Source of the DNA: Eutrigla gurnardus
Taxonomy: Eukaryota; Chordata; Actinopteri; Perciformes; Triglidae
DNA: 64,000 nucleotides
Direction: 5' to 3'
Assembly (NCBI GenBank): GCA_963514095.1
Contig: OY741268.1
Location: 27,817,715 to 27,881,714 of the forward strand
Shown: one piece after another, positions 11,750 to 24,225 of the stretch
Position numbering within the stretch: position 1 is the stretch's first letter
Layout: every line of letters starts with the position of its first letter
Translations under genes and position numbers: made by a program
Notes under the pieces: model-generated
What the model saw: the letters and a program-made list of their open reading frames with translations, nothing else
Told to the model about the DNA's origin: nothing
The model's database searches: none

Positions 11750-12067
11750 ATTTAGACTTCTGCAAGGCCGGGCCGATGAGGAGCCCAGACTACCACATCC
11801 ACCCGCAGCAGCAGCAGCAGCACCAGGAGGACGAGGAGGAGGCGCTGTGCTCCGGCCCCGCCGCCCACGTCCACAGCCGCTACTCCCTGGGCGTGGGCTC
11901 CGACGTGGACACGGAGCCCGAGGTGGACCCGTCCCCGGCCCACGGCCTGCAGCACATGTGGATGCGCGGCCTGAAGTCCGAGCAGAGCTCCTGCCTGACG
12001 AGTCGCGCCAACTCGGCGCTGTCCCTCACCGACACCGAGCACGACAGGAAGTCGGAGCCCGACAACG
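11750..12067 (+). CDS. tenm1: tenm1 coding exon B: middle of teneurin-1 cytoplasmic domain (residues 73-178)
   Basis: The acceptor TCCTCTAG ends at 11749 and the donor is G|GTGAGT at 12068. Both boundaries are phase 1, so the G from exon A plus AT makes Asp73. The exon encodes residues 73-178. LDFC at 74-77 corresponds to MEFC of human teneurin-1. A five-Gln run coded only by CAG lies at 92-96 and an acidic run EDEEE at 99-103. GSDVDTE is at 122-128, MWMRGLKSE at 142-150, and a Ser/Asn/Thr-rich stretch ending LSLTDTEHDRKS at 163-174. The last three blocks are the most conserved part of the teneurin intracellular domain. The Gln/Glu stretch at 92-103 looks like a fish-side low-complexity insertion relative to human. 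The exon is strongly GC-rich at third positions, which creates several overlapping shadow frames on both strands. Confidence 0.93.
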
Positions 12068-13828
12068 GTGAGTGGTGTTTTTTCCTTCTTCCTGCCCGAT
12101 CGCCGTGCAGAATGTCTAGTGGGATGTTTAACCTGAGCAAATAATGGAGTGCACCTTTGATGATGCATGTGCTCACAGTCACAAAAAAACCCAACATATA
12201 ACTATACTTCTCTTCAAGGTTACAGCCTCAGGCAATTACATGACTGGAACTCCTTTTAAGCTAATGCTAATGCTTAAGTTCCTCTCTTTGAAAAGCTCTT
12301 TGATGTGGCTTTATGCAGAAAATGTGCTATTGGTTATTTAGTCCCTGAAGTGAGCCGGTATCGGAGGTGAACCTGAGGTTGACCGGGGATGGAGCGTGTT
12401 GGAAAGTCCGGTGACGAATAGCCACGGCGTATGGGCTCGAAAAGCCGAGGCGGATTTTAGTTTCAGGCTCGAGTAAAGAAGAAGAAAAAAAACGGAATCG
12501 TACCTTAACGGCTGCCTGAGTGCAGCTGACAACTGTGGGGGAGAGACTGCAGCCCAGAAGGAGAGGGGAAGTCGGGAGGCGGGGTTGAAGACACGGGGGC
12601 CAACTAGAGAAGAGTCTGGGATGGTGCCAGTTATCTGTCTTGCACCGCTGGGCCGGGCTTAGCACCCCGCAGATGGAGAGTTAGTTAGAGGTGCACACAA
12701 ACAAAGACGGAGCTCTCCAACTCATCCCCAAGGGCACGCTGTGTTTACGTGCCGCAACGAGAAAAAAAAAGGTGGAAGGTACTCAGTGGCGGAGGAAGCG
12801 AAGGGCGATATAGAAAGACAATTAAAGGTTGGAAAGAATAAGAGAGAGAAGAGACGGAGAGAGCAAAAAAAAATGCAAATGAGAGAATAGAAATGGTAAT
12901 GTAATGGTATAATTAGAATGAGAATAAAAGGGAAGCAGCGGTTGAGGGTAAAACAGGTGAAGGATAAGCTGGTTTCGAGTGAGTGTTAGACAAAGATGGT
13001 GGGAAAGGGAGAGGACAAAGATGGAGGAGGGAGGGGGGATCAGTGAGCCAGTGGGAATCGAGTTTTAAGATGTGCTTGTTTATGTTTGCGATGCACCCAG
13101 GGGTGCTGTTTAATGGCAGCCGAATTGGACACAGAGTCAGCCCTTGGTGCAAAAATCACAAGATGGGAAGAGGAGGAGTGAGGGGAGAGCGCTCGTGGGC
13201 ATTACACAGCAATCAATTTGCGACGGCTGTGTGCATATGGACCAAAGTTATTACCATTAGAGATGAGGGACTCCATCTTTATCCAGGGTCAGAGCGAGAG
13301 AGGGGGGGCATGCGGCAGAGGAAACAGAAGCAAATGAGGACGGATGAAGTCATAGAAGTGAGAGGAGAGGATTTAAATGTTCAAAGCGTTTGGCTTTACT
13401 GCTACAATGCACCAGGAAAGCCGGTTTATGTGGATTTCATATGTCACATGAAGAGCGGTGTGTCCTGTGGCTCTCCAAACCTTGACACAATCTCTCAAGA
13501 ACATTTCTTCCTATTTGCTCTCTCTGTGTTTTCTCTTCCATTGGGTTTACTGGACACCCCCCACAACACCCCATTTATACTCATCCTCTCCCTGTCCATC
13601 TCCCGCTGACACGTGGCCAGGGCTTGCCCATGCGTGGCATCCTCTAATAGGAAATGCATTATGAATGTCACATTTCTCTCCATCAGCACAGCGAAGTCTC
13701 CGCCTCCTCCGTTTCTCCCGCCGATAATGAAAGTTGGAGACACGCAGACATGTTAGGGGGCCGGAAATCAAACGGCTAACGTCACCCTGCCAAAATGAAA
13801 GTGCATTTTAAGTCGCCGCGACCTTGCA

Positions 13829-13886
13829 CCCCCCCCCCCCCCCCCGTCTTCAGAGCTCGCCCCCCCCCCCCCCCCCCCCCCCCCCC
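13829..13886. repeat. Two adjacent poly-C tracts
   Basis: Seventeen C at 13829-13845 and 27 C at 13860-13886, separated by 14 bases. The second is the longest homopolymer in the window. Confidence 0.95.
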
Positions 13887-13973
13887 TCCAAAACCCATTA
13901 ATGATGTCAGCTTCAAACTGGCAGGAATCCTTTTGTTCCTGGTCTGATTGAAGCTGACAAGTCAATTTAGTCA

Positions 13974-13978
<5 letters not shown>

Positions 13979-14012
<34 letters not shown>

Positions 14013-14163
14013 TAGGTGTGGATTTAAGCGTGAGGGAATATAGTAAGAGGGAGCGACAGATTAAGAAAGAGTAAAGGAATGAGAGGTTTGGTTTGTGTGT
14101 GAAGCCACGTTAATACAGATGTCTGTACTCTCTTTCATGTGTGTGTGATGGGTTGGTGTGTGT

Positions 14164-14194
<31 letters not shown>

Positions 14195-14205
14195 GGGGGG
14201 GGGGG
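13979..14205. repeat. (GT)n tracts and poly-G
   Basis: (GT)n at 13979-14008 and 14156-14194, the second running into 12 G. The DNA between them is unique purine-rich sequence. Confidence 0.9.
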
Positions 14206-14854
14206 TGGTTATGTCCAACTGTGACACCTCCCTAGAGAAAGGCTGTAGGCGTTTCTCGAGACCTGCTGACAAACTCTGGAAAACATCAACACCCCGACTT
14301 GACGCCGGTACGCCGTTAGAACAGAGGAGATTGGCAGAAGAAAGACGGAGTGTGGTTCAGCTGGAGTTTACTGCTGACACACACATGTACACACACACAC
14401 ACATGCACACACATGCACACACACACATATAGACGGCCAGAAGTATGCGGACGATCATTTGCATCAAACTGTTGCGCACGCTTTCATTTTCGCTCGTAGC
14501 ATTTAAGGTTCTCTATGCGATATCCGGAGCATTAATATTTCAGCAAACAACTATTTGCTATGTAAATATGGTGGAGGGAGAATTAAGTCGCCCTCCCGCT
14601 GTGTGTGTTGTAATCCGAGCTTCTCCGCACTTTGTTTACAGAGCTGGGCTGGCAGTACATTTGCATTTAATGCATGTTTGTGCATGTTAACGTGCACTGC
14701 GCTCAAACAGCTGTTAGAAAAAATTGTAGCAACAACTCTCAGGTAAACTGTTAACACTGCTAGCCTAGCACTGTTAGCTGCAAGCCCTCCCGTTCAGCCC
14801 TCGCCATGTTCCCTGTATGCAGCACCTTTAAGATCCGACAAAATCCATGCCTGT

Positions 14855-15560
14855 GTTTTTCACAGACAGGATTTCAAGGCAGAGTTCAGTTTGGGGACCT
14901 CTTTCTGCAGATGATATGGTTCTGTCGGCTCCTTCTGAGCTTGATGAACACTGATGGGGGGGTTGGGATGAGAGTCACTACCTCAGTGGACTGCACCCTC
15001 CAGGCCGGGAGTGAGTCACTGCCCCAAGCGAGGGAGCTGAAGCATCCCGGGGTCTCGTTTACGAGTGAGGGGTCAAACGGATCGTGAGATAGACAGGTGG
15101 TGTGGTGCGGCGGCAGCAGTGATGTGGGCGTCGTAGTGGACCGTTGTGGTGGAGAGGGAGCTGAGTCAGAAGGCAAAGGTCTCGATTTACCCCTCCATAT
15201 ACGTTCCAACCCCCACCTATGGCCACGAGCTTTGGGTCGTGACCAAAAGACTGTGAATGCGGCTGAAATGAGCTCCCTGGATAGGATGCCTGGGCTCAGC
15301 CGTAGAGATGAGGAGCTCAGATATCCGGAGGAAACTCGGAGTAGAGCACGCTTCCCGTTAGTGGTGTTCAGGGCACGTCCAACCGGGAAGCTGCCCCCGG
15401 AAAGACCCAGAAACCACTGGAGGAACTGTAAATCCCATCCAGCCTGGGAACGCCTCGGGTCTCGAAGGAGCTGGAAAGCGCTGCTTGCTGGGGAGAGGGA
15501 TGTCTGAAATGCCCCCTAAGCCTGTTGCCTCCCCCGCCCCCTCCCAACGACCTGGCCCTG
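14855..15560 (+). pseudogene. Decayed reverse transcriptase 3' fragment of an RTE/Rex3-like LINE
   Basis: The plus strand reads fragments of a fish non-LTR reverse transcriptase. ADDMVLSAP appears at about 14907-14935, where the ADD keeps the catalytic Asp pair. GMRVTTSVDCTLQAGSE appears at about 14960-15010, and GVSFTSEG at about 15050. Then come NAAEMSSLDRMPGLS (about 15255-15300), FRARPTGKLPPERPRNHW (15368-15420) and HPAWERLGSR (15435-15465). Stops and frameshifts break the reading frame, and a segment before FRARPTG is missing. The fragment is a 5'-truncated, dead copy. A C-rich 3' region and ATAGATGAAAAATAGATA follow. Assignment to RTE/Rex3 rests on memory of similar fish sequences, and another LINE clade is possible. 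Confidence 0.75.
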
Positions 15561-16214
15561 AAATAGATGAAAAATAGATACAGCCTGGCTCCAAGGCTGC
15601 AACAAAAATGGGAGACCAGACGAGCTAAAAGTAATAAAAAGGCACATTTATTTCACAAATTAACCAAAAAAGTACTCAAAAATGTGGAAGGTCAGTGATG
15701 CATGTGTGGATGTGTGAAAATGTCTGAACCAATTAAAACTGCAACAGAGAACAGGGGAAGGGGAGGTCCATGTTCCTCCGGTGAGCTTTCTGGACCCGAT
15801 CCAGGTTCAGGTGTGACTCAGCTGTTAATGTCCTGCAAGAGAAGGGAAGGGAACGCACATCCCTACTGGATCGAAGGGCTCGTAGGGATCCACATGCTGC
15901 TCATGCTGCAATGAAATATATTGCAGGAATAGTTTGAAAAATATTCACTTTGTCTAGAACTAGATGAGCAGATCAATAGCCCTCTCTGCGATTAGCTTAT
16001 GAGCATAAAGACTGGAGGAAAGGGGGGACTAGCTTCTGTTAATTAAATCCATAAATATAAAATACTAACATTAACACATCTGTAGCATCCCCTATAGTCA
16101 CCTAGCAACCTCGCCGTGACGATAACACTTAGAAAAAAAATCACCGCACCTTTTTTTTCTTTATTGTGCAAATGAATAAACATTAGAGATGTTGGAAGGT
16201 ATATTTAAGGATTT

Positions 16215-16345
16215 TTGTTTCCCCTGCTTCTAGTCTTCATGCTAAGCTAGGCTAGCATGGAGACAGTCTCAACGCTAAGCTAGGCTAGCTCTCTCCTGGC
16301 GTATTTATCAACTTTTCACATTCTCAAAATGTAAAATGCTTCATT
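16215..16345. repeat. Fragment of a teleost interspersed repeat with GCTAAGCTAGGCTAGC duplication
   Basis: TTTCCCCTGCTTCTAGTCTT precedes two exact copies of GCTAAGCTAGGCTAGC at 16241-16256 and 16273-16288. Words of this type recur in many fish introns as part of an interspersed repeat. That identification is from memory. Confidence 0.45.
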
Positions 16346-17738
16346 TGTAGAAGAACAGAGCAGGGCTAATATATATATATATAAAGAGAGAGAGCAGTCT
16401 TTTGAATTCCTGCAGTGGACTCATTAAAAAACAAAACTACATTGGGTTTATTATCTGGGTTACAACACTGTCCTATAATGAGATGCTAATTAATTGGCTA
16501 CTTTTTCATTAGTTTAATCAGTTGCAGATTTACTCTAGGCTTTTTGTCTATCTTTTGAGCTTATCTTTTTTCTTCTTCTCCCCCTCCACTTGTGGGATTG
16601 ACACATTGGCATGTAGCAGACAGCCTCCTGTTTTATACGACCGCACCATTTCATCCTCCGAGCCTGAATAAGGACGTTCTAAGGCAACTGCAAACAGCGG
16701 CCCAATGAAAGGCTCTATCACTCATTATGCTAGATAACTTTCTGTGCTAAAATGCAAATATCTGTGTAATTACCACGACCTGAGTAAGCACTTGACTCTG
16801 ATTGGCCGCGGGACGTCCATTATTTTATATATTTTTTTTCCGAACTTGACAACTCCCTTATAGCTGTCTGATCACAGCGCTAAATTAATACACTAGAAAG
16901 GTTTGAGTGTTCAATTTCCGCCGTATACCGCAGATAATGGTTTGAAGAAAATGGGTTTTCAAATTGCCTCAAACATTTATAGTTCCCGAGTTAGCAATCA
17001 AGGCTTTTTGAGAGTAGTAGTGCTGAAAATCACGGTTTCTGTGTGGATATAATCCCTCCTCCCATCACGACACGTTAGCCCACGTCTGTTTCTATCTCAC
17101 CGTCCGGCGACACAAACTCACACTCCACGACACAAAACAGCGATAAAATATAACATAATAAATATGAACGACTGGAAAAAACAGCATCCGTATTTGTTTT
17201 TTATTCGCTATTATCTTTATTCTCTGCTCAGCAGGCTGATATGAATATTTCAAAGCAGGATGATGCTAAATGAATATTTAAAAAAAAAACCTAGGATGTG
17301 ATCGATCGCTGAATGGAGACAAAGTAATTTCTACAGAAGTGCAAGGCTCCTACTTGTTTAATTGTCATCAGAAATTAATTTATTTACACTTGCCAGCTTG
17401 TGCCTCTTGAATTCAATCTGAGCACTCTCATTTCTCAAACAATTTTCTTTCCAAATATTAATTCCCTTTTTTTTTTGTTAATGTGCAACACATTTTTCAT
17501 CAGTTGGAATCGATGACAGACGACAAAACGACTTGCTGTTTTTTTGGCTCCTCAAGTTTTAAGATTTGCGAAGTGAAAAGTATTAATGTGGTAATTTGAA
17601 AAAATACATTTTTCATTTTAAAAGCTGAAATTAAAAAAATATACACGAGAAGATAACTGCACACTTTACTGCTAATTCAGAATAAGTGCTAGAGGAAGCA
17701 ATTTCCTCACAAAATTTGAATTTCCTATAATATCCTCT

Positions 17739-18125
17739 TAGGGGTGAGTATTGGCAAGAACCTCACGATACGATACGTATCACGATACTTTGGTCACGAT
17801 ACGATACGTATCACGATATTGCGATATAAATTAAGATGAAAACACAAGTACCTGTATATGTACATCAGATGATATTGATCAGAGGACAAATTGAGTCAAA
17901 ACTATTTCAATCTAAACAGCCTCTCTATTTCATTAATTCCCATGAAATTCACTGGAATAAATATTGAAAATAAAATGCAAAAGGACAAAGTACTGCATAC
18001 TGCAACGCGTCTAAACATGAATCTTTTTTTTTTTTAAATCGATCTTTGGAGTTAAAAAATTGATATTGTATTGGGCGGCAAAGTATCGCAATATATTGCC
18101 GTATTGATATTTTTACCCACCCCTA
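17739..18125 (-). mobile_element. hAT-like MITE, copy 2 (inverted)
   Basis: Same family as 1000-1323 in the opposite orientation, 387 bp. The ends are TAGGGGTGAGTATTGGCAAG and TTTTTACCCACCCCTA. Flanks are TATCCTCT (17731-17738) and TATCCTGT (18126-18133), an 8-bp duplication with one mismatch. The GATAC-rich end has a duplicated block, CACGATACGATACGTATCAC occurring twice around TTTGGT. No open frame is present. Confidence 0.87.
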
Positions 18126-18844
18126 TATCCTGTCCAACGAAAAGGAGGATAAACAAAACAAAGTGTGAGTGTTGTCGAAGCCTGCCAGGTTTTAATACTT
18201 ACCAACACTAAATGAGGCATATTGCCCCCAAAAATAGATTGCTACCATTAGACCTTCAAATAAAGTCATTTAGGGTATTTTTCCCACAGTGTAGCTGTTG
18301 TCCTTGAAATAAGACAAGCATGAATGTTACCTTAAACATAAATGTTACATGCCGGCTATAAAGTAAGTAGTTTGTGAAGGGGGGGGGGGGACCCAAGGGA
18401 CCCGCGCAATGTCACAGAGGGCCCCCTCATATCTTTTATAAACACGGTCCATTATTTTTATAACGATGTGCCAAAGTTTTCGCAGTCAAGTTTTGGCCAA
18501 GCTGTGTTCAAGTAAGTGTTGCAGAAGGTTAGCAAGGGCGTTAAGACAAAGGCCGGCAGAGCGGAGTGAAACACTGACCTTACGGTTTAATGAGCAAGCA
18601 TGCAGCACGGAGGGAGACAAAGGGAGGGCAGCGAGGAGATAGGAAGACAGAGAGCCTCGCTGGCAAGTAAAGACACCGCACAGGATATTAGAGAGCCATC
18701 TTCACACACAAAAACCCTGGCGGGGCTCAGCTTCTGCGCTGATGCCGAGGGGAGATAGAGCAGGTGAAAACGCTGGAAATCTAACTCATAGATATGAAAC
18801 TTTCCCCGCTTGATTGCTTAAGTTTTCTTTGTGTCACAGGTTAT

Positions 18845-19020
18845 CTGATAATGCATGTTTAAATATGCAAATTAGGTATTATGTTATTAAATTTGTGCCA
18901 ATTTGCACACTCGAGTCAAAGGTTTTTTATGGATATGTATCGCTGCATAAATATTAAATGCTGACGTACCCGTCTATCACCATCTCAACAGCCATATCCA
19001 TTCTCTCCATGTTTGTCTCT
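18845..19020. promoter_or_regulatory. AT-rich stretch with a POU octamer, possible conserved non-coding element
   Basis: The stretch includes ATGCAAAT at 18865-18872, the consensus POU octamer, within AT-rich sequence free of simple repeats. Similar octamers occur at 12873, 16752 and 30006. Regulatory function is a guess from composition only. Confidence 0.15.
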
Positions 19021-20040
19021 ATACATCAGGATGATGTATGAACGAAAGCTTTCTCTAAAATCTGTCAGAATATAGATGGATATACACAAATAGACAAAGT
19101 AGAAAAAGAAAGATGATAAACGCATAAATGTGCAGTTTGTTTTATTTCCACTCGCCTGAAAAGAATAAAAGTCTTATGGAAGCAAAAAGAACATCTCAAA
19201 ATGGAGTGTTTTTGCTCCTCCAGCTAGCAGATATATGTGTGTTATGTCTCCGTTTGGGATATCATGTATCTGCTGAAACAGCAACAGGTGTTAACATCTC
19301 AGAGGGGAATCGGACATTTTCAGGATTTCTTTTCCTTCGTGATGCAATTTTGACATTTCTGAAGCAATCTGGACTTTTAATTAGACGGCGAGGGGAATCA
19401 CAAATGTTTCCACAGGAGCTCCCTAATCCATCAGCGTCAGATACCAGCATTCAAGCCTTGTGAATAAAATAGTGTTTCATGTGTTTTTTTGTTTTTTTCT
19501 CCTTCTGATGTTAGAAGACACAAAATCTCCTTTTGGCGTCTCTGCAGCCGCGATTATCTCAGCGGAATCAGAAAACCTCGGAGATAGACACATCTGTGCC
19601 AATACCACCGCATAAAGGGACACACACACACATTATACTGTCTCCTCCAGCATCCCTGGTGTGTGTGTTTGTGTGTGTGTGTGTGTGTGCACGTGCAAGC
19701 AAAGGTCTAAGTGGCAACACCAGGCAAACAGCCGCATACTCTAACTTCCCTCTTGCCTTCCCGGGGCCCAAGGGCTTTTGCAGGAATGGATTTGTCTATT
19801 AGCTCGTAAAGAACATTGCTCAGTGCCATATCGATCATCTGAGCTGTAACGTTTAGGGTCTTTAAGTTGTAGCGTTGATCTAGTGGTACACGGACTCCCC
19901 TGGCTATTTTACCAGAGTGAGAGATGATCAACTTAACCCCGGTGCCGCGGTTGGCCAGAGGAAACGCTATAAACACGTCCGCCGGAGCCAGAAACCGTTT
20001 TTATTGAACCGCCCCGCTCAGCCGTCCGGGAGAGAGAGAC

Positions 20041-20042
<2 letters not shown>

Positions 20043-20080
<38 letters not shown>
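20043..20080. repeat. (GA)n microsatellite
   Basis: Nineteen AG units within a purine-rich stretch. Confidence 0.95.
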
Positions 20081-20082
<2 letters not shown>

Positions 20083-20318
20083 CCAAAGAGCTGCCCATGA
20101 ATCCGCCAGGTGCCGCGTTGTAGCAACGGGGCAATCGTGTGGTTTTCCTCTCCTTTAATAGCCGTCTCATCACAGAGTTAGCCATGCAGGCTTGTGTTCA
20201 TGACAAGCTGTCAGAGTGTCGGACCCCACCCTGTTGTCCTAATGATGGACCTTTACAGCTCACTGATCCACATGAAGACCCACTGGACTGTACCACCGCC
20301 TGATGGGGTGTTACGCTA

Positions 20319-20344
<26 letters not shown>
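20319..20344. repeat. (GT)n microsatellite
   Basis: Thirteen TG units. Confidence 0.9.
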
Positions 20345-20349
<5 letters not shown>

Positions 20350-22358
20350 GAGAATTTTTCTGTTTTTTCTCTCTCTGTGCATGCTGATGCCCCTCCTCCT
20401 CCATCCTCATCTCGCTGCCATGGCAACAGTCATCAAATCAGAACATCAACCGTGGCTTTCATCTCACGTTGTCCACCGGCAGCCCACAGGCTCTCTGTAT
20501 ACATAAACTGTGTGATGGAAACATCACAGGGTCCAAGCGCTACTTGCCGTTTTAATAAGCTGCCACATGCCCGCACAACTCCACCGTCACCTACGCAGAA
20601 GAGGAGGTGAGAGGCGGGCACGCTTTTTTTTTTTTTTTTTTAATAAACAGTAGAATAAGCTGGCTTAAAACTGTTTTTAGCTCCCGGCGCTGTTGGAGTA
20701 TTAAAATGAGAGGAGAGCATGGTGAGTGGCACATGAATGAGCTCACAGCAGAAAGGAACAATAACCCTGAGAGTGTACCGAGAGATTAGTGCAAATCAGA
20801 GTGTTGTGCACTGGGAGGGGTGGGGGGGCACACATGGACACACACACACTCAGATGCCCACACATGCTCCTGTTGTTTGTGTGAGGGGTCAGTGGGGTTT
20901 ATTATTTTGTAGCGGGGGGATAGAAAATGCAGCCGCAACCGACAAGGAAACGGTTGCCATGGAGGGAGGAGGAGATAAACCATTTTTTTTTTCTAAACAG
21001 ACATTTTTCGTTTACCTGCGGCGTCTCAGTGCAGGCGTGAGCAGAAAAAGACGCCGGCTTCTTCCAACGGGGGGAAGCTACAAAGCCCGATTGAACAATG
21101 ATAGAAAGGAAAAAGACAAATAAGCAAAATCTGGACCTTTTCAACGCCGCACAATATCATCGGCGATGGATGAATGGGAACTGTCGCGCGGCGCGGCGAG
21201 GAAAAAGAAAGCGGCGCCTGAATGGGGGAACCTACAGCTCCATTGTTATTCTGATAATCAGAAGTGTCATCTGAGCCAGCGTGGGGATGTAGAAGACACT
21301 TGCCAAGAGGATGTCGGTAATGTTAGTTTAACTGCTTGTGGTGATAGCTGCCACCTCATACCCCCCCTCCTCCCCGTGTTCCTGCCAGGGATCCACTCAG
21401 CGGTGCCAGGGTTAAAGGCTGCCTTCACAGCCGCGGTGCCAGTGTGGTAAAAGGCTGTTGTTACATGGCACGGTGCCCCGGGCCCGTCAGACCTCCGCCG
21501 GTCCGCACACACCACCTGTCACGATCAGCCTCTCGTGCCCTGGCAGCTCCGGACGGCTAATGGTCCACTGGGTCTCACCCAACAAGCTGCTGACCAGTAT
21601 GAGCGCTGCTGGTCGGGGCGGCTCGGACACCTGCGCAAACACATGCCCGACGTGTTCGCACGGACTTCTGAACAGCACAAACTGTCTGTAAAACAACAAA
21701 AAATACAAAGTGTTGAAGCGTAAAACAACAAAAAAAACGACAAAAAAGAGAAGCGGCACTCGAGCGTCGTCTTGTATGATTTATAGGATTGGATTGCAAC
21801 CTTTGTCACCAGCGGCGTTTAATTGAAAAAGGCACAACAGGACTTTGGAAAGCCATTAATTGTTACGGTTAATTAAGGTAAACATTAAATGAAGAGAGTT
21901 TTAATTGGTTTCTCTTGATGAGGGTAGGGATCTGGGGTGACCAGAATCTGCATATGTAAATAACTAAAAACTCCTCCAGGCCTTGGCTTTACTCTCTCCC
22001 TCTCTCTGCCTCAGAGTCCTGTCTCTCTCTCTCTCTCTGTTTGTTTGGAGGTTGTTTTGTCACTCTCTCGTTCCCTCCCTCCTTTTCTACACACACACAC
22101 ACACACACACAGCTGTCGGTGATACAAATTGGGTGCTTTTGTCAGGTGACGCTGATGTGATGTATGTACACGTTAAACGCTAAACCGGCGTTCCCCGAAG
22201 AGACACGTTTGTTAAGATGAGAGGTGACAGATTGGCACGAGACATCACCTTCATATTTACAATACGTGGAATTATCCCGAAGGCCCTCAAACATTCAGGC
22301 GGAGCCCGGCGTTTATTTATAGCACTAGTGTTATTTTTTGAAGGAGGATGTCGGGTGC

Positions 22359-22362
<4 letters not shown>

Positions 22363-22406
<44 letters not shown>

Positions 22407-22414
22407 GTGTGTGT
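22363..22414. repeat. (GT)n microsatellite
   Basis: About 26 units with one GC interruption. A shorter (CA)n lies at 22089-22111 and another (GT)n at 22806-22835. Confidence 0.95.
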
Positions 22415-22988
22415 GGCCCAGCGGTGCTCATCGTAGCACGTTTGATTGACCACGTCCCTCCATGCGCTAAAAAAGATTCATTTATATGCTGTCACACGTT
22501 TGCAGCAAAGGGATCGCAAACGCGTTCAAATAGAAAATATCACAAATAGTCTTTTTTTCTCCTTCTTCTTCCTCCTCTTCCTCCGTGTCCTCTGAACAGC
22601 TGCCACCTGTGCCAGAGGAGAGGGCGTTAATAGAGCACCCAATCACTTTGCTAGATAGATCACCCGAACGCCAGATACATAATCACGCTGTTAAATAAAT
22701 AGCTTCTTAAAATGCTTCCGAATGCCGCTAAAAGCATGAACATTTTTATGGGTGACTTGGGAAAAGAGAGTGGTGTCAGGAGGGAGTGGGTGGTACTGAA
22801 TTTGCGTGTGTGTGTGTGTTTGTGTGTGTGTGTGTACGTGGATGAGGAGACAATTGTACGGCTGCTCGGTCACATGGTCACCCTGCAGCTTCTCATGGCC
22901 AACGCAGGTTCTCCTGCCAGCGTTTCACGAAAAACTGAATGCGTAGCGCTGTCCAAACAGATGCTCGATGCCATTTCCAGATAGTGTT

Positions 22989-22990
<2 letters not shown>

Positions 22991-23052
<62 letters not shown>
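22991..23052. repeat. (GT)n microsatellite, 31 uninterrupted units
   Basis: A pure TG run of 62 bases. It is followed about 185 bases later by (CA)n at 23236-23270, so the two tracts form complementary arms. Confidence 0.95.
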
Positions 23053-23053
<1 letters not shown>

Positions 23054-23235
23054 ACGCCGTATTTGTGTGCTTCTAAGTCGGTGTGTGCTTTGCGTTGGTG
23101 TCTACGTGTGAGTTTGTTTTGTTCCAAACAGATGTTTTTTTTCCTCCAACGTGTGTGTACTAGCTGAATCAGATCAACACCAGCCGGTACACCGAGTCTG
23201 GCCAAGGAGGATAATATTCAGTGCACGGCGTAGCC

Positions 23236-23272
<37 letters not shown>

Positions 23273-24225
23273 AAGAGACTAGGTAGAGCGAGCTGTAGAA
23301 GAAAAAGCACATGCAGGCAGACCTTTACCATTTTAAGTTGACTCCACGGACTAAGTGCAAACAGCAGGTTAGCTCAGCATGAATCATCATGATTGCGAGG
23401 AGCGTGGCAATAAAGAAATTGCAAGCAGTCATTAAGAAAAGGAAAGCAAGAAACAAAAAAAAAGCATAATCAAATTCAAGTAAGTGAGGAGGTGGTGGAA
23501 GTGGTTGTGAGGTATATCTTCATGGACTTAATATCACTCGGGGGGGGGGAGAGGGTGTTTATGTACTGTAGCCTTTTGTAATAGCTTTCTTTTAATGTGC
23601 GCTTGTTGAGGTAATGATGCAATTTTGCTTCAATAGCGAAGAAACCCCATAGTACGGCCATCGAGCTTTGAAAACGTAATAGTTTATGATTATAACAGCG
23701 GCGGCTTTACGATCTAAATTTAGTTTTTATTTTTCAGACGGTAGAAGCCGTCGACGCCACTCCTTAACCTTTGACTTTCTGCAAAGACGACGGTCACGGG
23801 AACATTTATATCTTCTAGCTAGCTAGTTTGTTATTCAAGCTTGTTTTGAAACGTGAAAGCTTCAACTCATGTTGCCGATACAAGATAAAGAAGCTAGAGT
23901 CATAGCTTCATATAGAAGAAGACATTGAAATAAACGGGTTAGTCTTTAAGAATGTCTTCTTTAACATAAACCTGATTACGTGCTTTTTCAAACAGCAGGT
24001 ATTACTTTTGATGTTTAAATAAAAAAGGGAGGAATAACCAGTTTGATTTGGTTGAACACTTTTGGCTAAAGGTGCAGGCATTAGCCAAAATGTTTACTAT
24101 AATTTTTCTAAATGACGTTTTTGAAAGGCTGCTTGGTCATGGCAGTAATTCTTTTAGGCTACTACGGTATTTAGGAAAACTAGCCAGACTAGCCAGCTAA
24201 CGTTCCAAGCTTACATTAGAACCAG

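Noticed and set aside
11752..12168. 138-codon minus-strand frame over exon B
   Set aside because: Shadow of a GC-rich coding exon. The plus strand matches teneurin and keeps phase across introns.
12983..13609. 208-codon plus-strand open frame in the tenm1 intron
   Set aside because: No recognisable domain. The composition is that of purine-rich intron and no splice context supports it.
22991..23270. Spaced direct repeats suggesting a CRISPR array
   Set aside because: These are microsatellites in a vertebrate genome. There are no constant repeats with unique spacers and no cas genes.
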